Source of the DNA: Rubripirellula amarantea | GTDB lineage: Bacteria; Planctomycetota; Planctomycetia; Pirellulales; Pirellulaceae | Direction of reading: 5' to 3' | DNA: 64,000 bases | Assembly: GCF_007859865.1 (NCBI RefSeq) | Contig: NZ_SJPI01000003.1 | Location: forward strand, 558,001 to 622,000 | Shown here: in pieces, positions 54,145 to 63,209 of the stretch | Layout of the letters: each line of letters begins with the position of its first letter | Position numbering within the stretch: the stretch's first letter is position 1 | Program-made: the position numbers and the translations under genes | The notes under the pieces: generated by a model | Told to the model about the DNA's origin: nothing | The model's database searches: none | Seen by the model: only the letters and a program-made list of their open reading frames with translations

Positions 54145-55973
54145 GAAACTTCCTCGCGATCATCTTCCTGGTCAACCGCTCCCACCGAAAGCAAAAACTC
54201 GGCGTCGGCCAACAATGGTTCGTCCCACTGCAACCGCAACACACCATCGCTTTGCAGCTTCACGATCGTCTCGCTATGGCGATCACGTATTCCAGACTCG
54301 GCTCGAATGACACGTCTGCGGCTCTGGACGAACGAAAGCACAAACATTGAAAAGATTGCGGTAGGCAAGACCGACAAAATCAAACTGGTCAACATCATCG
54401 CAAAGTCAGGTTTGGGAAACGCTGACAAGTTTCCCGAAAAGTGGGAAAGGGTATCGAAACTGGCGTCAAAATAGCCGCGATACAACGCGATGACGGGGCC
54501 GGACATCAGCAACCAAAAAATGATTGTGCCAATCAATCCGAACAGGAAACCGAGTCCTCGAGACGCCGAAACCTTATCAACCTCTTCTTCAAAGATTTGT
54601 TGCGAACGTTCCTGCAGCGTATCGATTCCTGACAAGTACGCCAATTGGCCGCGTGTGCCATCTTCCACCATCGAAGGAACGGAAGACTCTTTCTCGTGCC
54701 TGAGGTGCGCCAACTCGCGACGAAAGTTCATCGCGAGCGGCCCTAACCGATCAGCAACCGCGGCGGCGCTTCTTTTTCGCAAACCATCTCGCACATCCGC
54801 GTTCGCATCCCGGTCGGACGTTAAGTTCTTTGTCGTCGTCCACACGGTGCTAACCAGCGACGGCAACGATCCCGATAGAGACATCAAAACACGATCCCAT
54901 GCGCCGTGCGTAAGATTCAGCAGTCCTAGCAAACTTCGATACGGAAACCAAAATGCCGCCGTATCGGTCAGAAGCGACAAACGTAATCTTGATCTGATTG
55001 CCGCTCGCAACGTCCCGCTATTGCCCACCAGTGACCCTGCCACTTCGCCCGGCAACGCAAGAGCCTCGCGATTGAGTCGCATGACGGCACCGGTCAATTC
55101 GGGCAAGTGATCGCTGAGGACTGAATGCAACGCGCATCGAAAGCGGGCGTCGAGTGCAGCCAAGCGAGTCCCTCGCCTACGATCGCCTTCCCAAGACTGA
55201 GCCAATTCCGATTCAATCCGTGAACTAATTGTTTCGGCTGCAACTCGGCCTACTTCATCTTCCGTGTTGTTTTGCACGTCGAAATCTTCGATCACAATCG
55301 GTGTCGCGATCTTGCTAGTGGGTGCCACCGAACGCATGCGTCCGACGAAAGCATCCATATCCGCAACAAGTGTCTCGTCCTTACGAACCGCGTTGACTAC
55401 TGGAATGACAATCGTGCCTTCGCTGGCCTCGGTCGTCATGGCGATCGTTCGACTTCGCAATTGGTCTCGCCGAACCACCAACAACAAGATCGAAGCCAAC
55501 GACAAGGCTCGCCCCGCCGCAGCAGCAATAGCCCGTCGATCGTCGGTCGAACCAGGCGCGTCGACCAACAGGTACGGCATCCCAATGGATTGCATTTCGG
55601 AGGTGGGGCAATGAACGAATTGCTCTAGTCGAGAATCCAAATCCGCAGGCGGAAACGGCCCAATCCAAAGAAGCTTTTCGGTGGCTTCGTCCAAATTGTT
55701 GCCACTGCGAACACTCTTGGCTGCGGCCGAACCTCGAACCAATTGTCGAACGATCCACGACTTACCCTGTCCGGTCGCACCCACGACGGCAACAACGGTC
55801 AAACCACGACTGCGATCGTCACAAATCATACGCCTTGCTTCGGCATGCTCGTCACAAAGTTCAAGCACTTCACGACCAGCAGCACTTTCGCCAAGCACAG
55901 ACTTTGCCGAACGCCGAACGCGCTGCAAAAATTCGTATCCGGGCACCGCCAAGAAATCGTCACCGCCACTCAT
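54141..55973 (-). CDS. Dynamin-like GTPase with C-terminal membrane segments (second of a pair)
   Basis: From the ATG at 55973 the protein has about 610 residues; the frame opens earlier with GTG at 56072, but the extra segment has no visible domain and neither start has a Shine-Dalgarno. The P-loop is VGATGQGKS (about 64-72), G3 is VDAPGSTD and a possible G4 is NAVRKDE. Regions of heptad-like helices follow (REALALPGEVAGSLVGNSGT, ALDARFRCALHSVLSDH). Two membrane helices lie near the C-terminus (LGFLFGLIGTIIFWLLMSGP and FAMMLTSLILSVLPTAIFSM). This is the plan of bacterial dynamin-like or Era-type membrane GTPases. No canonical G4 NKxD is present. Between the sister GTPase and TolQ genes. Confidence 0.72.
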   Translation of the reverse strand: MSGGDDFLAVPGYEFLQRVRRSAKSVLGESAAGREVLELCDEHAEARRMICDDRSRGLTVVAVVGATGQGKSWIVRQLVRGSAAAKSVRSGNNLDEATEKLLWIGPFPPADLDSRLEQFVHCPTSEMQSIGMPYLLVDAPGSTDDRRAIAAAAGRALSLASILLLVVRRDQLRSRTIAMTTEASEGTIVIPVVNAVRKDETLVADMDAFVGRMRSVAPTSKIATPIVIEDFDVQNNTEDEVGRVAAETISSRIESELAQSWEGDRRRGTRLAALDARFRCALHSVLSDHLPELTGAVMRLNREALALPGEVAGSLVGNSGTLRAAIRSRLRLSLLTDTAAFWFPYRSLLGLLNLTHGAWDRVLMSLSGSLPSLVSTVWTTTKNLTSDRDANADVRDGLRKRSAAAVADRLGPLAMNFRRELAHLRHEKESSVPSMVEDGTRGQLAYLSGIDTLQERSQQIFEEEVDKVSASRGLGFLFGLIGTIIFWLLMSGPVIALYRGYFDASFDTLSHFSGNLSAFPKPDFAMMLTSLILSVLPTAIFSMFVLSFVQSRRRVIRAESGIRDRHSETIVKLQSDGVLRLQWDEPLLADAEFLLSVGAVDQEDDREEVS

Positions 55974-56077
55974 TCGGGGTCGGCTTTCCGTTGAATACTC
56001 GTGCGTGTCAGTCAAGGTGTCTGTCGTGAAAGAGGAGTTATCTGTCGTGAGCGAGGGCACGCATGGGAGCACAAAGT

Positions 56078-58210
56078 CTAACGTTTTTGGTTAGGAAAGT
56101 GATCCCGTAACGACTTGCGGAAGTCATCACGCATGCGGTGCAATGGCAACGTGGCGTGATTGGATGCGCGTGCAGCGATCTTGGGAATCGGCAATTTCAC
56201 GCTCACACCGCCCACCTTTATTGTCTCGGGAACTTCGACTCGAGCGACACCAAAGGTATCGCATAGCACGGCCTGAAAATCGGCAACTTGTTGACGCGCA
56301 GCTTGTTGTTCGACGTTTCGGGTGTTTTGCTTGCCCGCCCACATCGTGGCAAAGGTTGTTAAACCACCGGCAATGAACAGTTCGGACATGGACGCTGAAG
56401 CAATCAATGTGCTTCCGAAGTCGACCGGCAAAGTCAACACACCACCGAAAGCCGCCAACAATGCACCGAGCGGGGTCAATCCAACGAGCAGCTTCTTGCC
56501 ACGCGGGACTTCCTCCCACATTTGACGCACTGCCTCGTCCAATCTTCGCGGATCCAAAGAAGTAAAGTCGTCTCGTTCAAATCGCAAAATCGCTGCCTCA
56601 GCGGCATCATTCCACATTTCTTTTGACTCTGCGGTAACTGAAGGACTCGAAAGATCCGGCCAATGCGGCAACTTGGTCGCACCGCCATGACGGTCAATCG
56701 CCAGAGTCAGTTTCTGGGGTGTCAACAACCCGCCGTATTCTCCTCGCTTGAACTTATCTTTGATGTCACCGGCGGTTCTTTCCGCAATCGCAGTCGGCGT
56801 TAGGCTGCGCAACAGGTTGCCCGCTCCCCCGAAGAAATTTCTCATTTTGGCGTTCAACCGCACACCCCATCGCGCATACCACGGCGCTGTGATCGCAAAC
56901 GATTCAGTCAATTGACGGATAATTCGTTCGCTTTGGTGCAGTCGCAATTCTGTGATTTCGGAACCGAGACCACGATGAGCAAAGAAATCCAAAGCTGCGT
57001 TCAGCAAACAACGTTGTCCTTCGAAGGTTTGCTTCTCCGATCGAGCGGCATCTTTCTCGAGCTCTCGGTAGGCGTCTTCCCAAACCACGCGATAAAGATT
57101 TTCTTCCAACGAATAGCGAAACGTCTCGAAGAGAACACCGCGGTCCAATCGAGCAGGCATCGCCTGTAGCATGCGGCTACTCTCGATCGCTGCGGGTGGG
57201 TTTTCCTCGGTCGCTGCGCGAAGAGAAAAGAACACCGGCAAAGAATCCGATTCGGGATCGAGGGCCCGCGCAACCACGTCATCCGGTGCGGGTATGAACG
57301 GACGACTCGATGGGATCTCGAAATCGTACGCCGCATAGATCGTTTCAATTCCGTGAGTTCTGGCGAGCGGATCAAACGTTTCGAATACTTGATCGGGCGT
57401 TTGCCGGGGTCGTATTTTGTTGACTGCCAACATGCGAGGGATTCCCGGCATCAAGTCCGAGGCAATGCGAAGCAAGTCGCCCAGTGCCGCATCGCGAGAC
57501 GATTCCGCCGACGTTACCACTAAGAATGCCGAGCACAACGTTGCTGCGCGACTGAGAACAGCTCGTCGGTCTTGCGGTGACCCCAAACCAAAGGCTTCGT
57601 CGGAAACAATGTCCGGACAATCGAGCAAACCTAAGCCAATCTGATTGAGCCGATCGTCCGTTGCTACCAGAGGTACGGAAAGCAGTTCGGCATTCCCGTC
57701 GTGATTGTTGTACTGTTGATGGGCAACCGCAGGATCAAGACTCAGCATTTCAGGCGTCTCGCCAATTGAATCGCCAATCCGCTGCATTAGCAGCCCCCAC
57801 AACTCGGCGTCACTTTCCCATTGCGATGGCAACCACAAGACAAAACGATGTGTGCCTTCGCGGTTGCTGCTTCCTCGCAAGGTCCTAGCGCGGCCCTGCT
57901 CACTTAGGAAGGTTGCCACCAACGAAGTCTTACCGCTGTTAAGCATTCCCGCGACCGCTACGGTCGGCCAATCAACCAGTTGTTCGGCGGTATGAAATTG
58001 ACGCCCCGCCGAAAGCACCTCCGCAGCCAACGTGGTCGTGCTATCGCGAGCATCAAATCGACGCAGCGCTGACAAGAAACTTTCGCGACCTTCGTTGGGA
58101 TAAACGCGTTCGACCGCAGCACGCTGGTCATCGTCTTCCAACAACGACAACAGAGACGACCAGTCAATGTACGTTTTCGATCCTCGTTTCGCAGTTCCAA
58201 AAATGCTCAT
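56078..58210 (-). CDS. Dynamin-like GTPase with membrane segment (first of a pair)
   Basis: The 710-residue protein has a P-loop VAGMLNSGKTS (about residues 86-96), a G3-like LDCPDIVSDE, and G4 VNKIRPRQ with a canonical Asn-Lys. A long helical stalk region (AYRELEKDAARSEKQTFEG, ERIIRQLTESFAI) and a hydrophobic segment near residue 575-630 (LLVGLTPLGALLAAFGGVLT) follow; the C-terminus is basic. Layout fits bacterial dynamin-like proteins, which hydrolyse GTP to bend or fuse membranes. It begins inside the stop of the upstream kinase gene (ATGA overlap 58207-58210), so both are translated together. Confidence 0.78.
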   Translation of the reverse strand: MSIFGTAKRGSKTYIDWSSLLSLLEDDDQRAAVERVYPNEGRESFLSALRRFDARDSTTTLAAEVLSAGRQFHTAEQLVDWPTVAVAGMLNSGKTSLVATFLSEQGRARTLRGSSNREGTHRFVLWLPSQWESDAELWGLLMQRIGDSIGETPEMLSLDPAVAHQQYNNHDGNAELLSVPLVATDDRLNQIGLGLLDCPDIVSDEAFGLGSPQDRRAVLSRAATLCSAFLVVTSAESSRDAALGDLLRIASDLMPGIPRMLAVNKIRPRQTPDQVFETFDPLARTHGIETIYAAYDFEIPSSRPFIPAPDDVVARALDPESDSLPVFFSLRAATEENPPAAIESSRMLQAMPARLDRGVLFETFRYSLEENLYRVVWEDAYRELEKDAARSEKQTFEGQRCLLNAALDFFAHRGLGSEITELRLHQSERIIRQLTESFAITAPWYARWGVRLNAKMRNFFGGAGNLLRSLTPTAIAERTAGDIKDKFKRGEYGGLLTPQKLTLAIDRHGGATKLPHWPDLSSPSVTAESKEMWNDAAEAAILRFERDDFTSLDPRRLDEAVRQMWEEVPRGKKLLVGLTPLGALLAAFGGVLTLPVDFGSTLIASASMSELFIAGGLTTFATMWAGKQNTRNVEQQAARQQVADFQAVLCDTFGVARVEVPETIKVGGVSVKLPIPKIAARASNHATLPLHRMRDDFRKSLRDHFPNQKR

Positions 58211-60477
58211 GTTTCCGTCACAAAGTCGTGCTTGCCGTCATTGGTTTTTCCGCAGGACGATGCGTCCGCGTTGGAGGACCGTAAGACGTCTTCCCACCAA
58301 CGAGCAGATTCGAATTCGTCCCAGGTGTTGGCATCGTTGCATGATCGCAGTGCCAATGCTAGGTCTTCGGCGGTTCGCGGTCGTTCGCCAGCGTTTTTTC
58401 GTAAGCAGCTCATGATCACATTTTGCAGATCCTCGGGCAAAGGCCTGCCAAGTCGCTCAATAGGACGAATGGGGTTCTCATTGAGCTGCTTCATGCAAAT
58501 GTCGACCGATCCCGCAGCGTCAAAGAGTGGTTGCCCCGTCAGCAGCACATATCCTACCGCCCCCACAGAATACAGGTCGCTTTGCGGCGTCGTCAGAGCC
58601 GCATCCCGAACCGCCTCGGGTGACATATACATGGGCGTTCCGGTGATCGAATCGGTGCGTGTGAGCGTATCGTCGCACGAAACGGTCGAAACTTTCTTTA
58701 CCAACCCAAAATCGACGACCTTTATGATCTCGCTGACTCCCGCAAACGAGCTCAATAAAAGATTGGCGGGTTTGATGTCGCGATGAATCATATCCTTTTG
58801 ATGAGCCTCAGCTAAGGATCCGCAAATCTGGATCAGCAGATGAATCACACGTCCGGGCGGCTGTGCCCCATAGCAATCAACTAGTTCTTGTAGAGTCAGC
58901 CCATCGACATATTCCATCACGTAAAAGAACACTCCATCATCCGTCAGGCCAAAGTCATAGATATCAATGGTGTTGGGATGCTGCAAAGAAGCTGTCAATT
59001 GAACTTCGCGCTGAAATCGGGAAGCGGATAACTCGTCAAGTTCGTCTAGCTCGTCCTTGGCGAGCACCTTGATCGCGACAGGTCGCTGCAGCAATTGATG
59101 AGTGCCTTTGTAAACCGACCCCATTCCCCCGCGACCGAGCAGTTCGCCCATCGCGTACTTCCCCAGCCCACGAGAAGATTCCCGAAACAGGTCGACTTTG
59201 CGATGCATGTGGTAGGTCGTTTCACCCAAGACAACAATGCCAAGGACTGCGGTGCCAAACAAAGCTAACAGGCCAAGCATCGAACGTCGCAACAATCCAA
59301 GAGCTCGATAAGCTTCATCGACATCCAACTCGGTCGCGACACCAAGCTCGTACTCGGGTAACCACGTCCACGCCCCCACGACTGCAACGCCGCGGTAGTC
59401 GTTGTAGCCGACCACATTGTCACCAGTCCCACCGCGAGTGGCCTGATCCGCCATAAACGTCAGCCTTGGCTGATTGCGAGTGGACGAAGTCTTGTTTCGA
59501 ACGGTCACTTCGTCAGTAGGGTCATAGATCAACACATTCAAGGTGCTAACCACTCGCTGATCGCTGGGTAATTTCCCCGCGTCACGTAGTTGGTCTTCAA
59601 ATCGACTTCGGGACAACATGACGCCATCGGAATCGAATGCATAGGTTTCCCCCGATTGCCCATGACGGGCAACGGAAAGCAACTGGGTGAATCGCTCGAG
59701 GGGATCGAGCAGAAACATCAAGCTGCCCACGGCTATCGCTCCGTTTTTGATGGGAGCCAATGAGGCCATTACCGGTCCGCCGGGAATCGAAAGCGGACCT
59801 GAATCTTGCATAGCGATGGGCGAAGCAAAGGGATGACAGATTGCTGTTTCCAATCCAATGATGCGACGCGTGATTGTCTCCGGAATCGGCAGCCGCTCTA
59901 GGACCAATCCTTCCACGCTCGATGCCACCACAACGCCATCAAGCGTTACGACGCACCATCCAATGTGTGCATCGTTTCGCAGCTCGCTGACCAGCGTGTT
60001 CAACGCAGCACTGTTTGGAAGCGCGACGGATTCTTGCTGCTTCGTTGACGTTGACTTCGAAAGCAATGCCGCAGCCGCCGATTGAATTGACTCAGGCTCA
60101 GCTGCGCGACGGGCAATGGCTCGCTGTTCACTCAACCACATTTCGAGCGATGAAACATTGGCGAGCAAAATGGTCTGCATCGACTCTCGGGTAACCTCTC
60201 GCATCGAATTGCGAGCGATCAAACCGATCCACAAAGTCAGAAGCGTTGAAACTAACACCAGCGCGGCGATCAACCCAAACCAACGACGTCGGACTAAGCC
60301 CGCGGCTGCATGCCAACGTTCTGCAAGCGTTCTGAAAATCGCAAACCGGCCGCGATAGAATCGTTGGGCTTGTCGATTAGATGCCCGTTCGGGTGAAGAA
60401 GACTGCCCGAAACCATCCCTCGATTTCACCTTCGGGGTTGTCGAGTTTTCGGACAAAGTTTTGGATGTGGCGGGCAT
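58207..60477 (-). CDS. Transmembrane Ser/Thr protein kinase with N-terminal sensor domain
   Basis: The 756-residue protein has a cytoplasmic N-terminus, a membrane helix (GLIAALVLVSTLLTLWIGLI, about 67-86), a Cache-like extracytoplasmic sensor (about 90-400, with GWCVVTLDGVVVASSVEG and ETYAFDSDGVMLSRSRF), a second helix (LGLLALFGTAVLGIVVLGE) and a Hanks-type kinase from about residue 440. GELLGRGGMGSVYKG is the glycine loop, AIKVLAKDEL the ATP Lys, MIHRDIKPANLLL the catalytic loop and VVDFGLV the DFG. All catalytic residues are present. It is upstream of and translationally coupled to a dynamin-like GTPase, and 53 nt downstream of a cytochrome-containing gene. Confidence 0.95.
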   Translation of the reverse strand: MPATSKTLSENSTTPKVKSRDGFGQSSSPERASNRQAQRFYRGRFAIFRTLAERWHAAAGLVRRRWFGLIAALVLVSTLLTLWIGLIARNSMREVTRESMQTILLANVSSLEMWLSEQRAIARRAAEPESIQSAAAALLSKSTSTKQQESVALPNSAALNTLVSELRNDAHIGWCVVTLDGVVVASSVEGLVLERLPIPETITRRIIGLETAICHPFASPIAMQDSGPLSIPGGPVMASLAPIKNGAIAVGSLMFLLDPLERFTQLLSVARHGQSGETYAFDSDGVMLSRSRFEDQLRDAGKLPSDQRVVSTLNVLIYDPTDEVTVRNKTSSTRNQPRLTFMADQATRGGTGDNVVGYNDYRGVAVVGAWTWLPEYELGVATELDVDEAYRALGLLRRSMLGLLALFGTAVLGIVVLGETTYHMHRKVDLFRESSRGLGKYAMGELLGRGGMGSVYKGTHQLLQRPVAIKVLAKDELDELDELSASRFQREVQLTASLQHPNTIDIYDFGLTDDGVFFYVMEYVDGLTLQELVDCYGAQPPGRVIHLLIQICGSLAEAHQKDMIHRDIKPANLLLSSFAGVSEIIKVVDFGLVKKVSTVSCDDTLTRTDSITGTPMYMSPEAVRDAALTTPQSDLYSVGAVGYVLLTGQPLFDAAGSVDICMKQLNENPIRPIERLGRPLPEDLQNVIMSCLRKNAGERPRTAEDLALALRSCNDANTWDEFESARWWEDVLRSSNADASSCGKTNDGKHDFVTET

Positions 60478-60530
60478 CCGTCAATTATCATCCAAAATCG
60501 CCGCCGGTTGTAGTCCGGCGTTTCACGCTC

Positions 60531-62843
60531 CTATTCTCGAAATCCTTGTTTTTGGAAAGGATCGCTTTCGATGATTCCCACGATCAGGTAGGCGAAGCGA
60601 TAATCCTTGGCACGCACGTCAGCCATGATCTTATCGACCGCACATTTATCGTAATATTCCGTCCCGCGACCAATCGCGTAAATCATCATCTTGTCAGTCA
60701 AACAGCGAACAAACTGATCTCGCCGCGTCGTCGACAATAACTTGCGCAGGTCCTCAACGCCGGAGAATTCAGTTCCGTCGGGCATCTTCCCAGACGCGTC
60801 GATTTCATCTCGTCCTTCTCGCGTTCGCCAAGCTCCCACGGCATCAAAATTCTCCATTGCAAACCCCAGCGGATCCATCATGTTGTGGCACGCTGCACAG
60901 GCTGGATTGTCTCGGTGTTGTTCCATTCGCTCGCGAAGGGTCCCTACCAGCTTGCTCTTTTCCAATTCAGGAATATTCGGCGGCGCGGGTGGCGGTGGTG
61001 TGCCCAGTAGGTTGTCGAGAATCCACTTTCCTCGTTTGACCGGGCTCGTGCGCGTCGGGTTGCTTGTGACGGTCAAGACACTCGCGTGCGTCAACAATCC
61101 ACCTCGCGGGGTACCAGCTAGCGAGACCTTTCGAAAGTTGTCACCGGTAACGCCCGATATGCCGTAGTAGCGAGCGAGCTGTTCATTGAGATATGTGAAA
61201 TCAGCATCCAACAAAGTTGTGACGGGTAAGTTCTCTCGCATCACTCCGGCAAAGAATGTCAAAGTCTCTCGCCGCATTAGATCTCGAATCTCATCATCAA
61301 ACATTCGGTACATCCGAGTGTCTGGGTTAACGGAGTCGAGGTTACGCAACTGAAGCCATTGACCTGCAAAATTTTCGACAAATCGATTAGCGCGTGGATC
61401 ACGAATCATCCGAGCAACCTTGCTGAGCAATTTCTTTCGGTCTCGCAGTTCACCCCGATGAGCAAGCAGTAGAAGCTCGTCGTCGGGCATGCTGCTCCAC
61501 AAGAAATACGAAATGCGGGTAGCGAGTTCGTATTGCGAAATCGGCGGCATCTTGCCGCTGGAATCGGGGCCGCGCGGAGCTTCAACTTTGAATAAGAAAT
61601 GCGGTGAAACAAGAATGGCTTGCAGTGCCACCTGGATTCCTTCCTCATAGCTACCACCATCGGCGCGAACGTCCGCAGCCAGCTTCACCAAACGATTCAC
61701 TTCGTCGCGATTAGCAGGTCGGCGAAACGCCCGACTGGCGAGGCGACTTACAACCGAGGCAGTCGCCTGGTCATCACTTCGCTGCGATCCGGGGGTCACG
61801 AAGATTAGCTTCCTGTGACTCGCGGGCAACTGCTTGGGTGACACTAAGGACGATGTGACCTCGTCCCCACGCAAATGCAAATGATGGACGCGAAGGTTTC
61901 GATCCTGTCCATCCTTGTAGTAGTCGTTCACGAAACTAATTTCAAACTTCTTAGTTCCTTTCGCCAATCGCATCCGAACTTCGTAATCCTTGGGTTCCTT
62001 GTTCGGGACATCGATGATCTTTTCCTTGCGTCCGACTTGGACTTTCATACGACATGGATCGGAACCACCTTGGTCACCACTGGCGGTTAACGTTAATGTG
62101 TAGATCCCGCCAAAGGGCAAGTCCGTCTGCATCGCCACCGTTCCGTTGCTGCCCATGTTCAGCGAGCCGTTACGGTACGTATATTTTTCTCCACCGATCA
62201 AGTCACTGGGAACTTTGTCGATCTCGTAAATCTCGCCTGGTGGGGGAGTGTAAATCGCTTTGCCGGAAATGTACTCGGCAGCGTCGAGATACTTTTCAAT
62301 TAGCAATGGTGGTAGCGAAAGCACATCACCGATGTTGTCAAAACCGTAGCCAACGTCATCGCCAGGGAAGTTACTGGCGGGTTTGTAATTCACTCCCGTC
62401 AAATCACGTACCGTGTTTTGGTACTCAGCTCGGTTGAGTCGGCGCAACGCAACCTTTCCCGCGTTCGGATTTCGAACGCAATCAACAGCGTTAGCAAGCT
62501 CGTCGAGCCACTTGATCATCGACTCACGAGTAGCCGCATCCATCATTTCGCCATCTTCAGGCGGCATGGAGCCCAATTGCACTTGCGCCAACGCGCGAAC
62601 CCACAAGTTGCGATCCTTCAACAAGTCTCCGGCCGAGGCGTGATCTTCGAGCGAGATATCGCTGCCCGATTCGTGGCAATCGATGCAATAAGTCTTTAAT
62701 AACGGCGACAATACATCGCGATAACCGGCTTCACGCGAGGCGTTATCGGCATTGGCGTTTGTGGCCCAGGCAAAGAAGCATACGCATACCCACAAGAAAT
62801 AACGGTGCGTTGGCCTAAAGAGAAAATCAAACGACAACTGCAT
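60531..62843 (-). CDS. Exported DUF1592/DUF1588-type protein with cytochrome c motifs
   Basis: The start at 62843 gives a signal peptide (YFLWVCVCFFAWATNANADN). The protein, about 770 residues, has a first CxxCH in YCIDCHESGS (planctomycete cytochrome c-like domain), then the DUF1587-like region VALRRLNRAEYQNTVRDLTG, DUF1595/DUF1592 parts (RAFRRPANRDEVNRLV, ELATRISYFLWSSMPDDELL) and the DUF1588/DUF1585 parts with a second CxxCH in CAACHNMMDPLGFAMENFDA. Function is unknown; heme and a periplasmic redox role are likely. These genes are usually followed by a DUF1552 partner, but here a Ser/Thr kinase gene follows 53 nt downstream. Confidence 0.92.
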   Translation of the reverse strand: MQLSFDFLFRPTHRYFLWVCVCFFAWATNANADNASREAGYRDVLSPLLKTYCIDCHESGSDISLEDHASAGDLLKDRNLWVRALAQVQLGSMPPEDGEMMDAATRESMIKWLDELANAVDCVRNPNAGKVALRRLNRAEYQNTVRDLTGVNYKPASNFPGDDVGYGFDNIGDVLSLPPLLIEKYLDAAEYISGKAIYTPPPGEIYEIDKVPSDLIGGEKYTYRNGSLNMGSNGTVAMQTDLPFGGIYTLTLTASGDQGGSDPCRMKVQVGRKEKIIDVPNKEPKDYEVRMRLAKGTKKFEISFVNDYYKDGQDRNLRVHHLHLRGDEVTSSLVSPKQLPASHRKLIFVTPGSQRSDDQATASVVSRLASRAFRRPANRDEVNRLVKLAADVRADGGSYEEGIQVALQAILVSPHFLFKVEAPRGPDSSGKMPPISQYELATRISYFLWSSMPDDELLLLAHRGELRDRKKLLSKVARMIRDPRANRFVENFAGQWLQLRNLDSVNPDTRMYRMFDDEIRDLMRRETLTFFAGVMRENLPVTTLLDADFTYLNEQLARYYGISGVTGDNFRKVSLAGTPRGGLLTHASVLTVTSNPTRTSPVKRGKWILDNLLGTPPPPAPPNIPELEKSKLVGTLRERMEQHRDNPACAACHNMMDPLGFAMENFDAVGAWRTREGRDEIDASGKMPDGTEFSGVEDLRKLLSTTRRDQFVRCLTDKMMIYAIGRGTEYYDKCAVDKIMADVRAKDYRFAYLIVGIIESDPFQKQGFRE

Positions 62844-63209
62844 GGTGGGATTTATGTTCCGACGGAAGGGCGATTGAAGGGGATCTCGGCGGGACACAAT
62901 CAGAAATCCAATCAAGAGCATGGCAAATCCAGTGGCGTGACCGCCAAGATTTGAATCTTTCCCAGGTTCACATTTCTTTCCCAGGCTTCCATCGTGCACC
63001 GAAGTCTAACCTCTAGTTTAAACTGACGCGAACCTGAAACCCCCACGAGCTAACTCGATCGGGGCAGAGTACAATAGAAGATTAACCAAGCAACGGTTTT
63101 TGGTTTAAGAAAAACGGCTGCGAAGAATTGAAGTACTCGAAGAAATCAGTGAGGCGGCCGTCGAATTCACACTCCGCGTGAAGTCACGCCCACCACAAGG
63201 GCCCACCAC
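62844..63209. promoter_or_regulatory. Divergent gap before the zinc-ribbon protein
   Basis: About 366 bp separates the divergent cytochrome-type gene and the zinc-ribbon gene. A TACAAT hexamer at 63070-63075 may be a -10 for the plus-strand gene, though no -35 was seen. CCTGGGAAAG occurs twice on the minus strand at about 62952-62982. No gene is supported. Confidence 0.3.

Noticed and set aside
62935-62995. A tRNA-like T-arm sequence on the minus strand (AAGATTCAAATCTTG followed by GGCGGTCACGCCA)
   Set aside because: Only the T-arm resemblance is present. No anticodon arm, D-arm or complete acceptor stem could be folded around it, so no tRNA is called.
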